Made by a program: the position numbers and the translations under genes
DNA from: Bog-473 sp052148295
GTDB lineage: Bacteria > Actinomycetota > Acidimicrobiia > Acidimicrobiales > RAAP-2
Direction of reading: 5' to 3'
Length of the DNA stretch: 64,000 nucleotides
Assembly: GCA_052148295.1 (NCBI GenBank)
Contig: JBKQIP010000172.1
Coordinates: 11,993-75,992 of the forward strand
Shown: positions 17,537 through 25,779 of the stretch, piece by piece
Numbering within the stretch: the first letter of the stretch is position 1
Layout of the letters: each line of letters starts with the position of its first letter
The notes under the pieces: generated by a model
Told to the model about the DNA's origin: nothing
Seen by the model: the letters and a program-made list of their open reading frames with translations, nothing else
Databases searched by the model: none

Positions 17537-18443
17537 CCAGGCCCGGCGCCTGCTCTGCCAACTGGGCGACCACGTGCGGGCGCTGGTCACCGACGCCCGC
17601 GGCATGGAGATGGCGGCCGTGGCGGACGTCACCGCGGCCGACACCATCTACGCCGTCGACAAGGTGGCCGACGACGCCGTCGTGCGCTGGTTCGAGCAGC
17701 ACTGGCCCGGTGTCCGGGTCGTCTCGGAGGGTCTGGAGCAGCCGGTCGTCGTGGGTGGTTCCGCGCAATGGACGGTGATCGTCGACACCATCGACGGCAC
17801 GCGCGGGCTGATGTACGACAAGCGTCCCGCCTGGTGTCTGGCGGCCGCGGCACCACCCGACGGCTCGCTGGCCGACGTCGTGGCCGCCGCCATGACCGAG
17901 CTGCCCACGGTCAAGCAGGGTCTGGCCGACCAGCTGAGCGGCGTGCGCGGGACCGGCCTGGTGGCGGAGCGACTCGACCTGCGCCGCGGCACGAGGGAGC
18001 CGCTCTCGTTGCACCCGTCGTCGGCCACCGATCTCGAGCACAGCTTCAGCGGGCTGGCGAAGTTCTTCCCCCCGGGGAAGGCGGCCCTGGCCGCGCTCGA
18101 GGTCGAGCTGTTCCGCCGGCTGGGCTGTCGTCAGGTCTTCGACGACCAGTACCTGTCCACCGGCGGCCAGCTCCACGAGCTGATCTCCGGCCGGGATCGC
18201 TTCGTCGCCGATCTGCGCCCACTGGTCAGCGACGATGGCCTGGCCTGCCATCCCTACGACGTGTGCACCTCCATGCTCCTGGTCGAAGCCGGTGGCGTGG
18301 TGACGGACCCGTGGGGAAGATCGTTGGACGCGCCGTTGGACAACACCTCACCGGTGGCGTGGGTCGGCTACGCCAACGGGCCGATCGCGGCGCGGGTCCA
18401 GCCCGTGCTGGCCGAGCTGGTGGACGGGCTGGTTGCGGGGTAG
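17520..18443 (+). CDS. Inositol monophosphatase/fructose-bisphosphatase superfamily protein
   Basis: This 307-residue protein has the metal-binding signature of the superfamily: IVDTIDGTRG with Asp89 and Asp92 (DxxDGT), an upstream acidic segment (VVSEGLE, about 68-74) and the C-terminal YDVCTSMLLVEAGG, matching the WDxAA...EAGG motif. It would dephosphorylate a sugar or polyol phosphate with magnesium. The GTG start at 17520 has GGAG five bases upstream and lies inside the galT reading frame. Its position between galT and a sugar kinase is unusual; it might remove a dead-end sugar phosphate or act on an aldose phosphate. The stop overlaps the kinase start by 11 bases. Confidence 0.75.
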   Translation: MRPSADQARRLLCQLGDHVRALVTDARGMEMAAVADVTAADTIYAVDKVADDAVVRWFEQHWPGVRVVSEGLEQPVVVGGSAQWTVIVDTIDGTRGLMYDKRPAWCLAAAAPPDGSLADVVAAAMTELPTVKQGLADQLSGVRGTGLVAERLDLRRGTREPLSLHPSSATDLEHSFSGLAKFFPPGKAALAALEVELFRRLGCRQVFDDQYLSTGGQLHELISGRDRFVADLRPLVSDDGLACHPYDVCTSMLLVEAGGVVTDPWGRSLDAPLDNTSPVAWVGYANGPIAARVQPVLAELVDGLVAG

Positions 18444-19536
18444 CGCGCCCGGTCGGCTCGACCTCCTGGGCGGCGTGGCCGACTACGCCGGGGCCCTCGT
18501 GCTCGAGCTGCCGACCCGACAGTCGACCGAGGTCGTGGTCGAGTCGGCCGACGCGCTGATGGTCGGACCGGCGACCCTGTCACCCGCGGCGATGGCGGGG
18601 TTGGCGGGGCGTCCCTACGCCGAGGTCCGCGCCGCACTGGCGGACCTGCCCCGGTGGACCCACTACGTGCTGGGGGTGGCCCTCGTCCTGCTCCGGCACG
18701 GGCTGATCGAGCCGCCGCGAGGGCGGGTGGAGATCTCGTCCGACCTCCCGGCATCGATCGGCGTGGCGTCGAGCGCGGCGCTCGAGGTGGCCTCGGCCAG
18801 GGCGCTGGGGGTCGCCGGGATCGACCCGCTCCGCGTGGCGGCACTGTGCCAAGAGGCGGAGAACCAGGTCGTCGGCGCGCCGTGCGGGATCATGGACCAG
18901 GTGGCGGTGGCCATGGGCGTGCCGGGCGCCGCGCTGCCGATTCTCTGCCGACCGGCCTCCACGGGGGACGCCGTTCCCCTTCCGCCGGGTCTCGAGGTCG
19001 TCGGTTGGCCCACCGGCGTGGCGCACGACGTGGGGGGCGTGCCCTACCGGCGGGCCCGGGCGGCCGCCTTCATGGGCAAACGGATGGTGGAGGCGGCGGC
19101 TGCGGGGCGGTCGTGGCCCTGGGTGAGCCAGTTGCCCCAGTCCGTGGTGGACCGACTGCCCGAGGTCATGGACGGGTCGACCTTCCTCGATCGCTGGGGT
19201 CACCACGGCGACGACGTGACCTCCGTCGACCCCGCCGAGGTGTACCCCGTCCGCGCCGCCACGCGCTTCGGAAGGGCGGAGGACGAGCGGAGCAGGAGGG
19301 CGCTCGAGGCCCTCCGGCGGGGGGATGCCCGGGCGGTGGGCAACGGCATGGCGGCCAGTCAGGCCGGCTACGACGCCATGGGGCTGGGGCACCGGGCCGC
19401 CACCGCCGTGGTCGGCGCAGCGTTGGCGCGACCGGGTGTCCACGGCGCTCGCTCGAGCGGGGGCGGCTGCGGCGGGACCGTCGTCGTCCTGTGCGATCGG
19501 GGCGCGTTGGACGACGTCGACACGCTGATCCGCTGA
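18433..19536 (+). CDS. GHMP sugar kinase, galactokinase/L-arabinokinase-like
   Basis: The 367-residue protein starts at TTG (residue 1) because the GHMP N-terminal motif begins at once: GSAPGRLDLLGGVADYAG. The ATP loop is LPASIGVASSAALEVAS (about 99-115), the catalytic Asp lies in APCGIMDQ, and SSGGGCGGTVVVL is motif 3. Galactokinases have GRxNLIGEHTDY; here GEHT is GGVA. That change, the VVGAPCGIMDQ segment and the AAAFMGKRM segment resemble what I recall of the kinase domain of plant L-arabinokinase (ARA1). The sugar could therefore be L-arabinose rather than, or besides, galactose. It is the last gene of the GH2-galT-IMPase operon and overlaps the gene before it. Confidence 0.75.
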   Translation: MRGSAPGRLDLLGGVADYAGALVLELPTRQSTEVVVESADALMVGPATLSPAAMAGLAGRPYAEVRAALADLPRWTHYVLGVALVLLRHGLIEPPRGRVEISSDLPASIGVASSAALEVASARALGVAGIDPLRVAALCQEAENQVVGAPCGIMDQVAVAMGVPGAALPILCRPASTGDAVPLPPGLEVVGWPTGVAHDVGGVPYRRARAAAFMGKRMVEAAAAGRSWPWVSQLPQSVVDRLPEVMDGSTFLDRWGHHGDDVTSVDPAEVYPVRAATRFGRAEDERSRRALEALRRGDARAVGNGMAASQAGYDAMGLGHRAATAVVGAALARPGVHGARSSGGGCGGTVVVLCDRGALDDVDTLIR

Positions 19537-19552
19537 GTGCGACGTGCCGTTC

Positions 19553-20575
19553 TCAGCGTGCGGCGGTGCGTGCCCGGGGGGGTGGCGCCGTGCTCTCGCG
19601 CACGACCAGCTCGGCGGGCACCATCAGATGCCGCTCGGACGAGGTCCCCTCGACGAGGGAGCGCAGCAGCGCGACGCTGCGCCGCCCGACCTCGCCGAAG
19701 TCCTGGCGGATCGTCGTGAGCGCCGGGACGAAATACGACGACTCCGGCGTGTCGTCGAACCCCACCACGCTCACGTCCCGCGGCACCCGCCGACCGGCGT
19801 CGTGGAAGGCGCGGACGACGCCGAGGGCCATCTGGTCGTTGGCGGCAAAGACCGCCGTCACGCCGGGCTCGTCGGCGAGACGGGAGCCGGCGGCGTACCC
19901 GCTGGCCGCGCCCCAGTCGCCGACCAACGACCTCCGGCGCGGCGCGGACGAGGAGCGCAGGGTATCGGACCAGGCGCGCGCCCGGGCCGCCGCGTCGATC
20001 CAGTGCTTCGGACCGCGCACGTGGCACACCGATCCGTGCCCGAGGTCCAGCAGGTGCCGGGTCGCCAGCCGGGCCCCTTCCTGCTGATCGATCGTCACCG
20101 TCGCCACGCCGATCATCGGGTCGCCGCCCACGACGACCAGGGGCACGTTCGGGTGGGCGTGGGCGACCGCGTCGACGACGGGCCGGACCGGTGCCACGAC
20201 GATGACCCCCTCGACGTGGGACGTCCGCAGATGCTCGAGGGTGGACGTCATGTCGTTCCCGTCGCGGCTCGCCGTGACGAAGGTCAGCCGGTGGCCGGCC
20301 TCGCGGGCCGCCGCCTCGATCCCGAAGAGCGTGTGGGAGGGGCCGAACTGCTCGGTCTCGACCGCGATCACGCCCAGCATCCTCGACCGTCCGCCGGCGA
20401 GGACCCTGGCGGCGGTGTTGGCCTGGTAGTCGAGGGCGTCCACCGCCTTCTCCACCCGCCGGCGGGTGGCGTCGGTGACGCCGGGGAACCCGTTCAGGAC
20501 CCGCGACACCGTCATGACCGAGACGCCGGCGCGCCGGGCCACGTCGGCCATGACGGCCGGGCGAGGAGAACCCAC
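19553..20575 (-). CDS. LacI family transcriptional regulator
   Basis: The 340-residue protein has the LacI DNA-binding domain MADVARRAGVSVMTVSRVLN, hinge helix AARVLAGGRS and a periplasmic-binding-type sugar domain ending with SVVGFDDTPESSYFVPALTT and FGEVGRRSVALLRSLVEG. The GTG at 20575 has a GAGGGGA site; an ATG eight codons in (20551) is an alternative. It is the last gene of the leftward xylA-xylB-GH43 series, two bases after the GH43 stop. It is a reasonable candidate for the TGATAGCG-type sites at 14005 and 24737, which flank its own operon and the GH2 operon. That pairing is inference. Confidence 0.9.
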   Translation of the reverse strand: MGSPRPAVMADVARRAGVSVMTVSRVLNGFPGVTDATRRRVEKAVDALDYQANTAARVLAGGRSRMLGVIAVETEQFGPSHTLFGIEAAAREAGHRLTFVTASRDGNDMTSTLEHLRTSHVEGVIVVAPVRPVVDAVAHAHPNVPLVVVGGDPMIGVATVTIDQQEGARLATRHLLDLGHGSVCHVRGPKHWIDAAARARAWSDTLRSSSAPRRRSLVGDWGAASGYAAGSRLADEPGVTAVFAANDQMALGVVRAFHDAGRRVPRDVSVVGFDDTPESSYFVPALTTIRQDFGEVGRRSVALLRSLVEGTSSERHLMVPAELVVRESTAPPPRARTAAR

Positions 20576-20577
20576 CG

Positions 20578-22056
20578 TCAGGTCCCCTCGTAGTCGAACC
20601 AGTCGAACGCGGCGTCCCCGCCGACGGCGTACATCCCGATCGTGCGGCCGAGGAACCCCCCGGTCACCTCCGTGGAGAGGTAGCGGCCGTCGATCTGGAC
20701 CAGCGTGTGGGGGGCACTCCGAGCGCTCTCGAACCCGAGCGAGACGGAGTCGGGACCATGGGGGTGAGGGCCCGTCTCGAGGGTCAGGACGACCGGGCCA
20801 CCGGGGGAGGGGGCGGCAGCGAGGACGGCGTCGACCGGTCCGATCCGGGAGCGGGCGACGATCCGGTCCCCCCGCACGCCGACCTCGTAGTGCGCGGTCC
20901 CGTCCATGTAGAGGGTGATCCCTGCCTCCACGGCGGAGCCGGCCTCGAGACGCGCCCTGACGCGGCAGCGATGGTGCTGCTGGCGGCGGCCCACGAAGAC
21001 CGGGTCGGGGGAGTCCAGCGTCGCCTCGCCCCCGGCCAGGACGAGCCAGCCCGGTCGCGCCCGGAGGGAGGCCATCGCCGCGGGGGGCCGGCGCACGCTC
21101 ACCCAACCGGGCGCCAGCATCGGTGCTTCGAAGTCGTCGCGCCCCTGCGCCCGCACCGGCTCGGCCGGTCCCGGCGGCGCCTGGTGCATGTCGAGTGACA
21201 CCTCGGCGGGGACGGGCCAGCCGTCCCGCCATTCCAGCGGGGTGAGGTAGGTCTCCCGGCCGAGCACGTGGAAGCCGGGGGTGACGCCCACGGGGCGCAC
21301 GCCGAGCAGGACCATCCACCACGACCCGTCGGCCGCCTCCACCAGGTCGGCGTGCCCGGTGTTCTGGATCGGGCGGTCCGTGCTGCGGTGGGTGAGGATG
21401 GGGTTGGCCGGTGCCCCCTCCCATGGACCCGTGGGTGAGGGGCCCCGGGCGATCGACACGCAGTGGCCGCGCTCGGTGCCCCCCTCGGCGATCAGCAGGT
21501 ACCAGGTGCCGCCGCGTTCGAAGAGATGCGGCGCCTCGGGGAACTGCTGGCCGGTCCCGGACCAGGTCGCCTCGGGCGGGGAGAGCAGCGTTCCGCTCGA
21601 GGGATCGATCCGGCAGCGGGTGATGCCGCCGCGACCCGAGAAATGGACCCAGCAGTTCCCGTCCCCATCCCACGCCAGGTCGGGATCGATGCCCGGAACG
21701 GGCACGGGCACCGGGTCGGACCAGGGGCCGGCGGGGTCGTCGCTCGTGAGGAGGAACGTGCGCGCTCCTCGGGAGCCCACGTTGGTGGTGATCAGCCAGA
21801 AGCGGCCGTCGTGGTGCCGGAGGGTCGGTGCGAAGATGCCCCCGGACGACCAGTCCGCGGTCGCCGTCAGGTCGAGCTGCGAGGGGCGCTCGAGCGCGTT
21901 GCCGATCTGGGTCCAATCGGCGAGGTTCGGCGAGTGGAAGACCGGTACCCCGGGGACATACGTGAACGACGACGTCGCCAGGAAGTAGTCCCGCCCGGCG
22001 CGGCAGACACTGGGGTCGGGGTGGAACCCGGGGATGACCGGGTTGCGGTAGGTCAT
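20578..22056 (-). CDS. Glycoside hydrolase family 43 beta-xylosidase/alpha-L-arabinofuranosidase
   Basis: The 492-residue protein starts MTYRNPVIPGFHPDPSVCR, the classic GH43 opening with the general-base Asp in HPDPSV. The pKa-modulating Asp is in PGIDPDLAWD and the acid Glu in GQQFPEAPHLF. A C-terminal beta-sandwich (about 310-492, starting after the QAPPGP linker) corresponds to the GH43_C2/DUF1349-type concanavalin fold of beta-xylosidases. It would cleave xylo-oligosaccharides or arabinose side chains in the cytoplasm; no signal peptide is seen. The start overlaps the xylB stop (ATGA), which fits a xylose operon. Beta-xylosidase is the favoured activity because of xylA and xylB. Confidence 0.88.
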   Translation of the reverse strand: MTYRNPVIPGFHPDPSVCRAGRDYFLATSSFTYVPGVPVFHSPNLADWTQIGNALERPSQLDLTATADWSSGGIFAPTLRHHDGRFWLITTNVGSRGARTFLLTSDDPAGPWSDPVPVPVPGIDPDLAWDGDGNCWVHFSGRGGITRCRIDPSSGTLLSPPEATWSGTGQQFPEAPHLFERGGTWYLLIAEGGTERGHCVSIARGPSPTGPWEGAPANPILTHRSTDRPIQNTGHADLVEAADGSWWMVLLGVRPVGVTPGFHVLGRETYLTPLEWRDGWPVPAEVSLDMHQAPPGPAEPVRAQGRDDFEAPMLAPGWVSVRRPPAAMASLRARPGWLVLAGGEATLDSPDPVFVGRRQQHHRCRVRARLEAGSAVEAGITLYMDGTAHYEVGVRGDRIVARSRIGPVDAVLAAAPSPGGPVVLTLETGPHPHGPDSVSLGFESARSAPHTLVQIDGRYLSTEVTGGFLGRTIGMYAVGGDAAFDWFDYEGT

Positions 22057-23474
22057 CGGGTGCCGCCGGCCACCGCTTCGGCGTACGCCGCCCGGATGGC
22101 CGCCCCGTCCGCCCCGTCGTCGGGCTCCACGGTCTCGCCCCGGGCCAGGCCCCATGCGTCGGCGACCCGGGCGAAGTCGCACCCGAGATGGACGGCAGCG
22201 GCCTGGATGGCGGCGCCGCCGGCCACGAGCTCGTCGCCCGACGGCACCTGCACCACGCGCCCGGTCAGGTCGGCGACCACGCGGCGGTAGGCGGCACTGC
22301 GCGCGGCGCCGCCGACCAGGAACACCCGACCACCGGGAGACGGTGGTCCCAACGCGTCGGCCGCGGCGAGCAGATTGCACACCACGCCCTCGACCGCCGC
22401 CCGGGCCAGCTGGGCCGGCGTCACGCCGGTGCGGAGGCCGCTCAGCAAGCCCGTCGCCTCCGGCCGGTTCGGCGTCCGCTCGCCGTCGAGGTACGGGACG
22501 AGCACCAGCCCGCCGGCGCCGGCGGGTGCTTCCAGGGCCAGCCGGTCGAACTGCCCGTGGTCCAGCCCGAGCAGGCTCGCCATGGTCCCGGTGACCTTGG
22601 TCGCGTTCATGGTGCAGACCAGCGGCAGGTACCGGCCGGTGGCGTCGGCGAACCCGGCCACGGTGCCGGTCGCATCCGCCGAGGGCTCGTCGCTCACCAT
22701 GAAGGCGGTCCCGCTCGTGCCCAGGCTGAGCGCCAGGTCCCCGGTGCGGAGGCCGAGTCCGAGGGCGGCCGCCATGTTGTCGCCCGTGCCCGCACCGACG
22801 ATGGCGCCCGCGGCGGGCCACTCTCCCGCCACGGCGTCCGGGGCCAGCACCTCGGGGAGGACCCCGCCCCAGTCCAGGGCGGGATCGACCAGGCCGAGCA
22901 GGTCGTAGCGGTACCGGGACTCCCGCGGCGACCAGTAGCCGGTACCCGACGCGTCCCCCCGGTCCGTGCCACGCCGCCCGGTGAGCCGGAAGGTGAGCCA
23001 GTCGTGGGGCAGCATCACGCCCCTCATCCGGCGCAGGACGTCGGGCTCGTGGCGTCGCAGCCAGTGCAATTTGGTGATCGTGAAGCTGGGGACCGGGACG
23101 CTCCCGCAGGCGGCGGCCCAGCCGGCCGGTCCTCCGGGCAGGGCGTCCAGCAGCGCCTCGGCGTCGGGTGCGGACTCGGTGTCGTTCCAGAGCTTCGCCG
23201 GTCGCAGCACGTCACCCCCGCCGTCGAGGACGACCAGACCGTGTTGTTGCGCGGCGATGGCCAGGGCGGCGGGGCGGTGGGCGCCGGGCACGCCGGCCTG
23301 GGCACAGGCCGCGTGGAAGGCCGCCTCCCAGTCCCGGGGATGCTGCTCGCTGCGCGGCGGCGTGGTGGGGGGATGTGGTGCACGCCCGGCGGCCACCACC
23401 GCCCCGGTGTCGAGGTCATGGACTTGCACCTTGCAGGCGGATGTGGACGAGTCGACCCCGACCACCAGGGGCAC
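22053..23474 (-). CDS. xylB: Xylulokinase
   Basis: This 473-residue FGGY-family kinase would phosphorylate D-xylulose to xylulose 5-phosphate. The N-terminal phosphate-binding motif is VGVDSSTSACK; GTGDNMAAALGLGLR and LALSLGTSGTAFM form the second; LVPYLDGERTPNRPEATG and VFLVGGAARS are typical of xylulokinases. The GTG start overlaps the xylA stop by one base (TAGTG), and the stop overlaps GH43 by four, so the three are translationally coupled. Length is in the usual range (450-500). Confidence 0.93.
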   Translation of the reverse strand: MPLVVGVDSSTSACKVQVHDLDTGAVVAAGRAPHPPTTPPRSEQHPRDWEAAFHAACAQAGVPGAHRPAALAIAAQQHGLVVLDGGGDVLRPAKLWNDTESAPDAEALLDALPGGPAGWAAACGSVPVPSFTITKLHWLRRHEPDVLRRMRGVMLPHDWLTFRLTGRRGTDRGDASGTGYWSPRESRYRYDLLGLVDPALDWGGVLPEVLAPDAVAGEWPAAGAIVGAGTGDNMAAALGLGLRTGDLALSLGTSGTAFMVSDEPSADATGTVAGFADATGRYLPLVCTMNATKVTGTMASLLGLDHGQFDRLALEAPAGAGGLVLVPYLDGERTPNRPEATGLLSGLRTGVTPAQLARAAVEGVVCNLLAAADALGPPSPGGRVFLVGGAARSAAYRRVVADLTGRVVQVPSGDELVAGGAAIQAAAVHLGCDFARVADAWGLARGETVEPDDGADGAAIRAAYAEAVAGGTR

Positions 23475-24631
23475 TAGCGCGCCCCGAGAAGCAATTCGGT
23501 GACGAGCTGGTCGAGGCGCTCGTGCCCGTAGCCCTGCGCCGCCAGGGCCTCCTCGTCGCCGTCGGACGTCAGGATCTCGGCGAGGCCACCGGCCGGTGCT
23601 GTCTGCTCGCCCAGCTGGGCCGCCTTGGTGTATCGGAGCGCGTCCTGGATCTCGGCGTCCTCGTGGAAGCGGCGGGCCTTCTCGGCCAGGATCAGGTACG
23701 TCCGCATGCACCCGCGGGCGAAGTCCCACACCCCCTCGCGGTCCTCGGTCCGGTAGGGGTGGGCGTCGAAGTGCCGCATGCCCTCCCACCGGGCGTCCTC
23801 GAGCAACTTCACGGTGTAGAAGGCGTCGCGGATGCCCTCCGATCCGAAGCGGAAGTCCTGGTCGAACTTGCCGATCCGCTGTGCGTTGAGGTCGATGTGG
23901 AACAGCTTCCCCTGCCAGAGGGTCTGCGCCACGGCGTGCGAGAAGGAGAGCCCGCTCATCGTCTCGTGCGCGAACTCGGGGTTCAAGCCGACCATCTCCG
24001 GCCACTCGAGCCGGCCGATGAACGCCAGCGCGTGGCCCACGGTCGGCAGCAAGATGTCGCCTCGGGGCTCGTTCGGCTTCGGTTCGAGGGCGATCCGCAG
24101 CCCCAGGCCCCTGGTGCGAATGTGCTCGCAGCAGAGATCGACCGCCTCCTTGTAACGGTCGAGGGCGGCGCGCACGTCCTTGGCGGCATCGGCCTCCACA
24201 CCCTCACGGCCGCCCCACATGACGTGGACCTCGGCACCGAGCTCGGCTCCGAGCTCCATCGACTCGCAGGTCTTTCTCACGGCGAAGCGCCGGATGGCGG
24301 GGTCATTGGCGGTGAAGGCACCCTCCTTGAAGATCGGGCGCCAGAAGAGATTGGTGGTCGTCATGGGGACGCGCAGGCCCGTCTCGTCCAGGGCATGGCG
24401 GAACCTCTTGAGGACGTTCTGTCGCTCGGTGGGCGAGGCGCCGTAGGGCACCAGGTCGTTGTCATGGAGAGAGACGCCGTACGCCCCGAGCTCCGACAGG
24501 CGATGCACGGTCTCGACGGGATCGAGATCGGATCGGACGACGTTGCCGAAGGGGTCGCGCCCGGGATGCCCCACGGTCCACAGGCCGAAGGTGAAGCGGT
24601 GTTGGGGCCGGGGCGTATACGGATCGGTCAT
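23474..24631 (-). CDS. xylA: Xylose isomerase
   Basis: The 385-residue protein matches actinobacterial (class I) xylose isomerases in length and sequence: FTFGLWTVGHPGRDPFG near the N-terminus, GVSLHDNDLVPYG with the catalytic His-Asp, MWGGREG, ALEPKPNEPRGD with metal ligands, and HIDLNAQRIGKFDQD. It converts D-xylose to D-xylulose. The ATG at 24631 has an AGAGGAG site seven bases upstream, so longer in-frame starts are rejected. It heads the xylA-xylB-GH43 operon. The divergent region upstream holds a LacI-type operator. Confidence 0.96.
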   Translation of the reverse strand: MTDPYTPRPQHRFTFGLWTVGHPGRDPFGNVVRSDLDPVETVHRLSELGAYGVSLHDNDLVPYGASPTERQNVLKRFRHALDETGLRVPMTTTNLFWRPIFKEGAFTANDPAIRRFAVRKTCESMELGAELGAEVHVMWGGREGVEADAAKDVRAALDRYKEAVDLCCEHIRTRGLGLRIALEPKPNEPRGDILLPTVGHALAFIGRLEWPEMVGLNPEFAHETMSGLSFSHAVAQTLWQGKLFHIDLNAQRIGKFDQDFRFGSEGIRDAFYTVKLLEDARWEGMRHFDAHPYRTEDREGVWDFARGCMRTYLILAEKARRFHEDAEIQDALRYTKAAQLGEQTAPAGGLAEILTSDGDEEALAAQGYGHERLDQLVTELLLGAR

Positions 24632-24736
24632 GTCACACTCCTCTTCCGCCGATCGGCCTCCCCGGTCTGCGCGCCCGGGACGGCAGGGGCGGAGGGCGGC
24701 GCTCCGTGTGTCGCCACGAGGACCGGCGGACACCGA

Positions 24737-24750
24737 TGATAGCGTTATCA
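24737..24750. promoter_or_regulatory. LacI-type operator between xylA and the Gfo/Idh/MocA gene
   Basis: TGATAGCGTTATCA has perfect TGATA/TATCA arms around four bases, a typical LacI-family operator shape. It is centred in the 152-bp divergent region 24632-24783 and could control both directions. It shares TGATAGCG and a similar right half with the site at 14005-14018. Confidence 0.6.
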
Positions 24751-24783
24751 GGACGCAGCCGGCGGGCGATGAGGGGAGACCAG

Positions 24784-25755
24784 ATGATCCGTTGGGGCGT
24801 GGTCGGGCCCGGTGCGATCGCCGGCGGCTTTGCCGATGCGATGCAGCTCGTCGAGGGGGGCGAGATCGTGGCGGTGGCGTCCCGCTCGGCCGAACGGGCG
24901 GAGGCTTTCGGGGACCGCTTCGCCATACCGCTCCGGTACGGCGACTACGGGGCGATGGCGGACGACCCGTCGGTCGACGCCGTCTACGTGGCCACGCCCC
25001 AGTCTCGCCACGACGTGGACACGCTGGCGTTCCTCCGGGCCGGAAAGCACGTGCTGTGCGAGAAGCCGTTCGCGCTCAACGCACGACAAGCGCGGCGGAT
25101 GGCCGAGGAAGCCCGGGGCCGCGGGTTGTTCCTGATGGAGGCCATCTGGAGCCGTTTTCTCCCGGCCTACCGGGCGCTGGTCGATGTCGTCGGCGCCGGG
25201 CGCATCGGCGAGCCGCTCCTGGTGGAGGCGGATTTCGGCTTCCGGCGGCCGATGGATCCCCAGCACCGCCTCTTCCGCCCGGATCTGGGTGGCGGCGGCC
25301 TGCTCGATCTGGGCATCTACCCGCTCCAGCTGTGCTCGCTCCTGCTCGGGTACCCGGAGCACGCCGTGGCGGAGGGTGTCATCGGGGAGACCGGTGTCGA
25401 CGAGCAGGTCGCCGCCGTCCTGCGGCATCCCGGAGGAACGCTGGGCGTCATCAAGGCCGGCCTCCGGGTGGGGATGACCTGCACGGCGCGGGTATCGGGG
25501 AGCGAGGGTTGCGTCGACATCCCGGCCCTCATGCACTGCCCCGACGCCATCACCGTGGCGTCGAGCAGCGGTGTGGAGCGCATCGACGCCTCCTACGAGG
25601 GCAACGGGTTGCGGTTCCAGGTCGACGAGGTCCACCGTTGCCTGGCGGCGGGGGAGACGGAGAGCCCGGTGATGCCCCTGGACGAGTCGATCGTCCTGGC
25701 CTCCACGCTCGACGCCATCCGGGCCCAGATCGGCCTCGTCTTCCCCGGCGAGTGA
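24784..25755 (+). CDS. Gfo/Idh/MocA family sugar dehydrogenase
   Basis: The 323-residue NAD(P)-dependent oxidoreductase has a Rossmann motif at the N-terminus (GVVGPGAIAGGFADAM, residues 5-20) and the family's catalytic CEKPFALN (about 93-100). MEAIWSRFLPAY and DLGIYPLQL resemble D-xylose dehydrogenase/dihydrodiol dehydrogenase members. The ATG at 24784 follows GAGGGGAG. Being divergent from xylA over a shared operator suggests oxidation of xylose or arabinose to the lactone as a parallel route. Family assignment is firm; the substrate is inferred. Confidence 0.85.
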   Translation: MIRWGVVGPGAIAGGFADAMQLVEGGEIVAVASRSAERAEAFGDRFAIPLRYGDYGAMADDPSVDAVYVATPQSRHDVDTLAFLRAGKHVLCEKPFALNARQARRMAEEARGRGLFLMEAIWSRFLPAYRALVDVVGAGRIGEPLLVEADFGFRRPMDPQHRLFRPDLGGGGLLDLGIYPLQLCSLLLGYPEHAVAEGVIGETGVDEQVAAVLRHPGGTLGVIKAGLRVGMTCTARVSGSEGCVDIPALMHCPDAITVASSSGVERIDASYEGNGLRFQVDEVHRCLAAGETESPVMPLDESIVLASTLDAIRAQIGLVFPGE

Positions 25756-25779
25756 GCCGGACGGGCCTCCACCCGCCTC

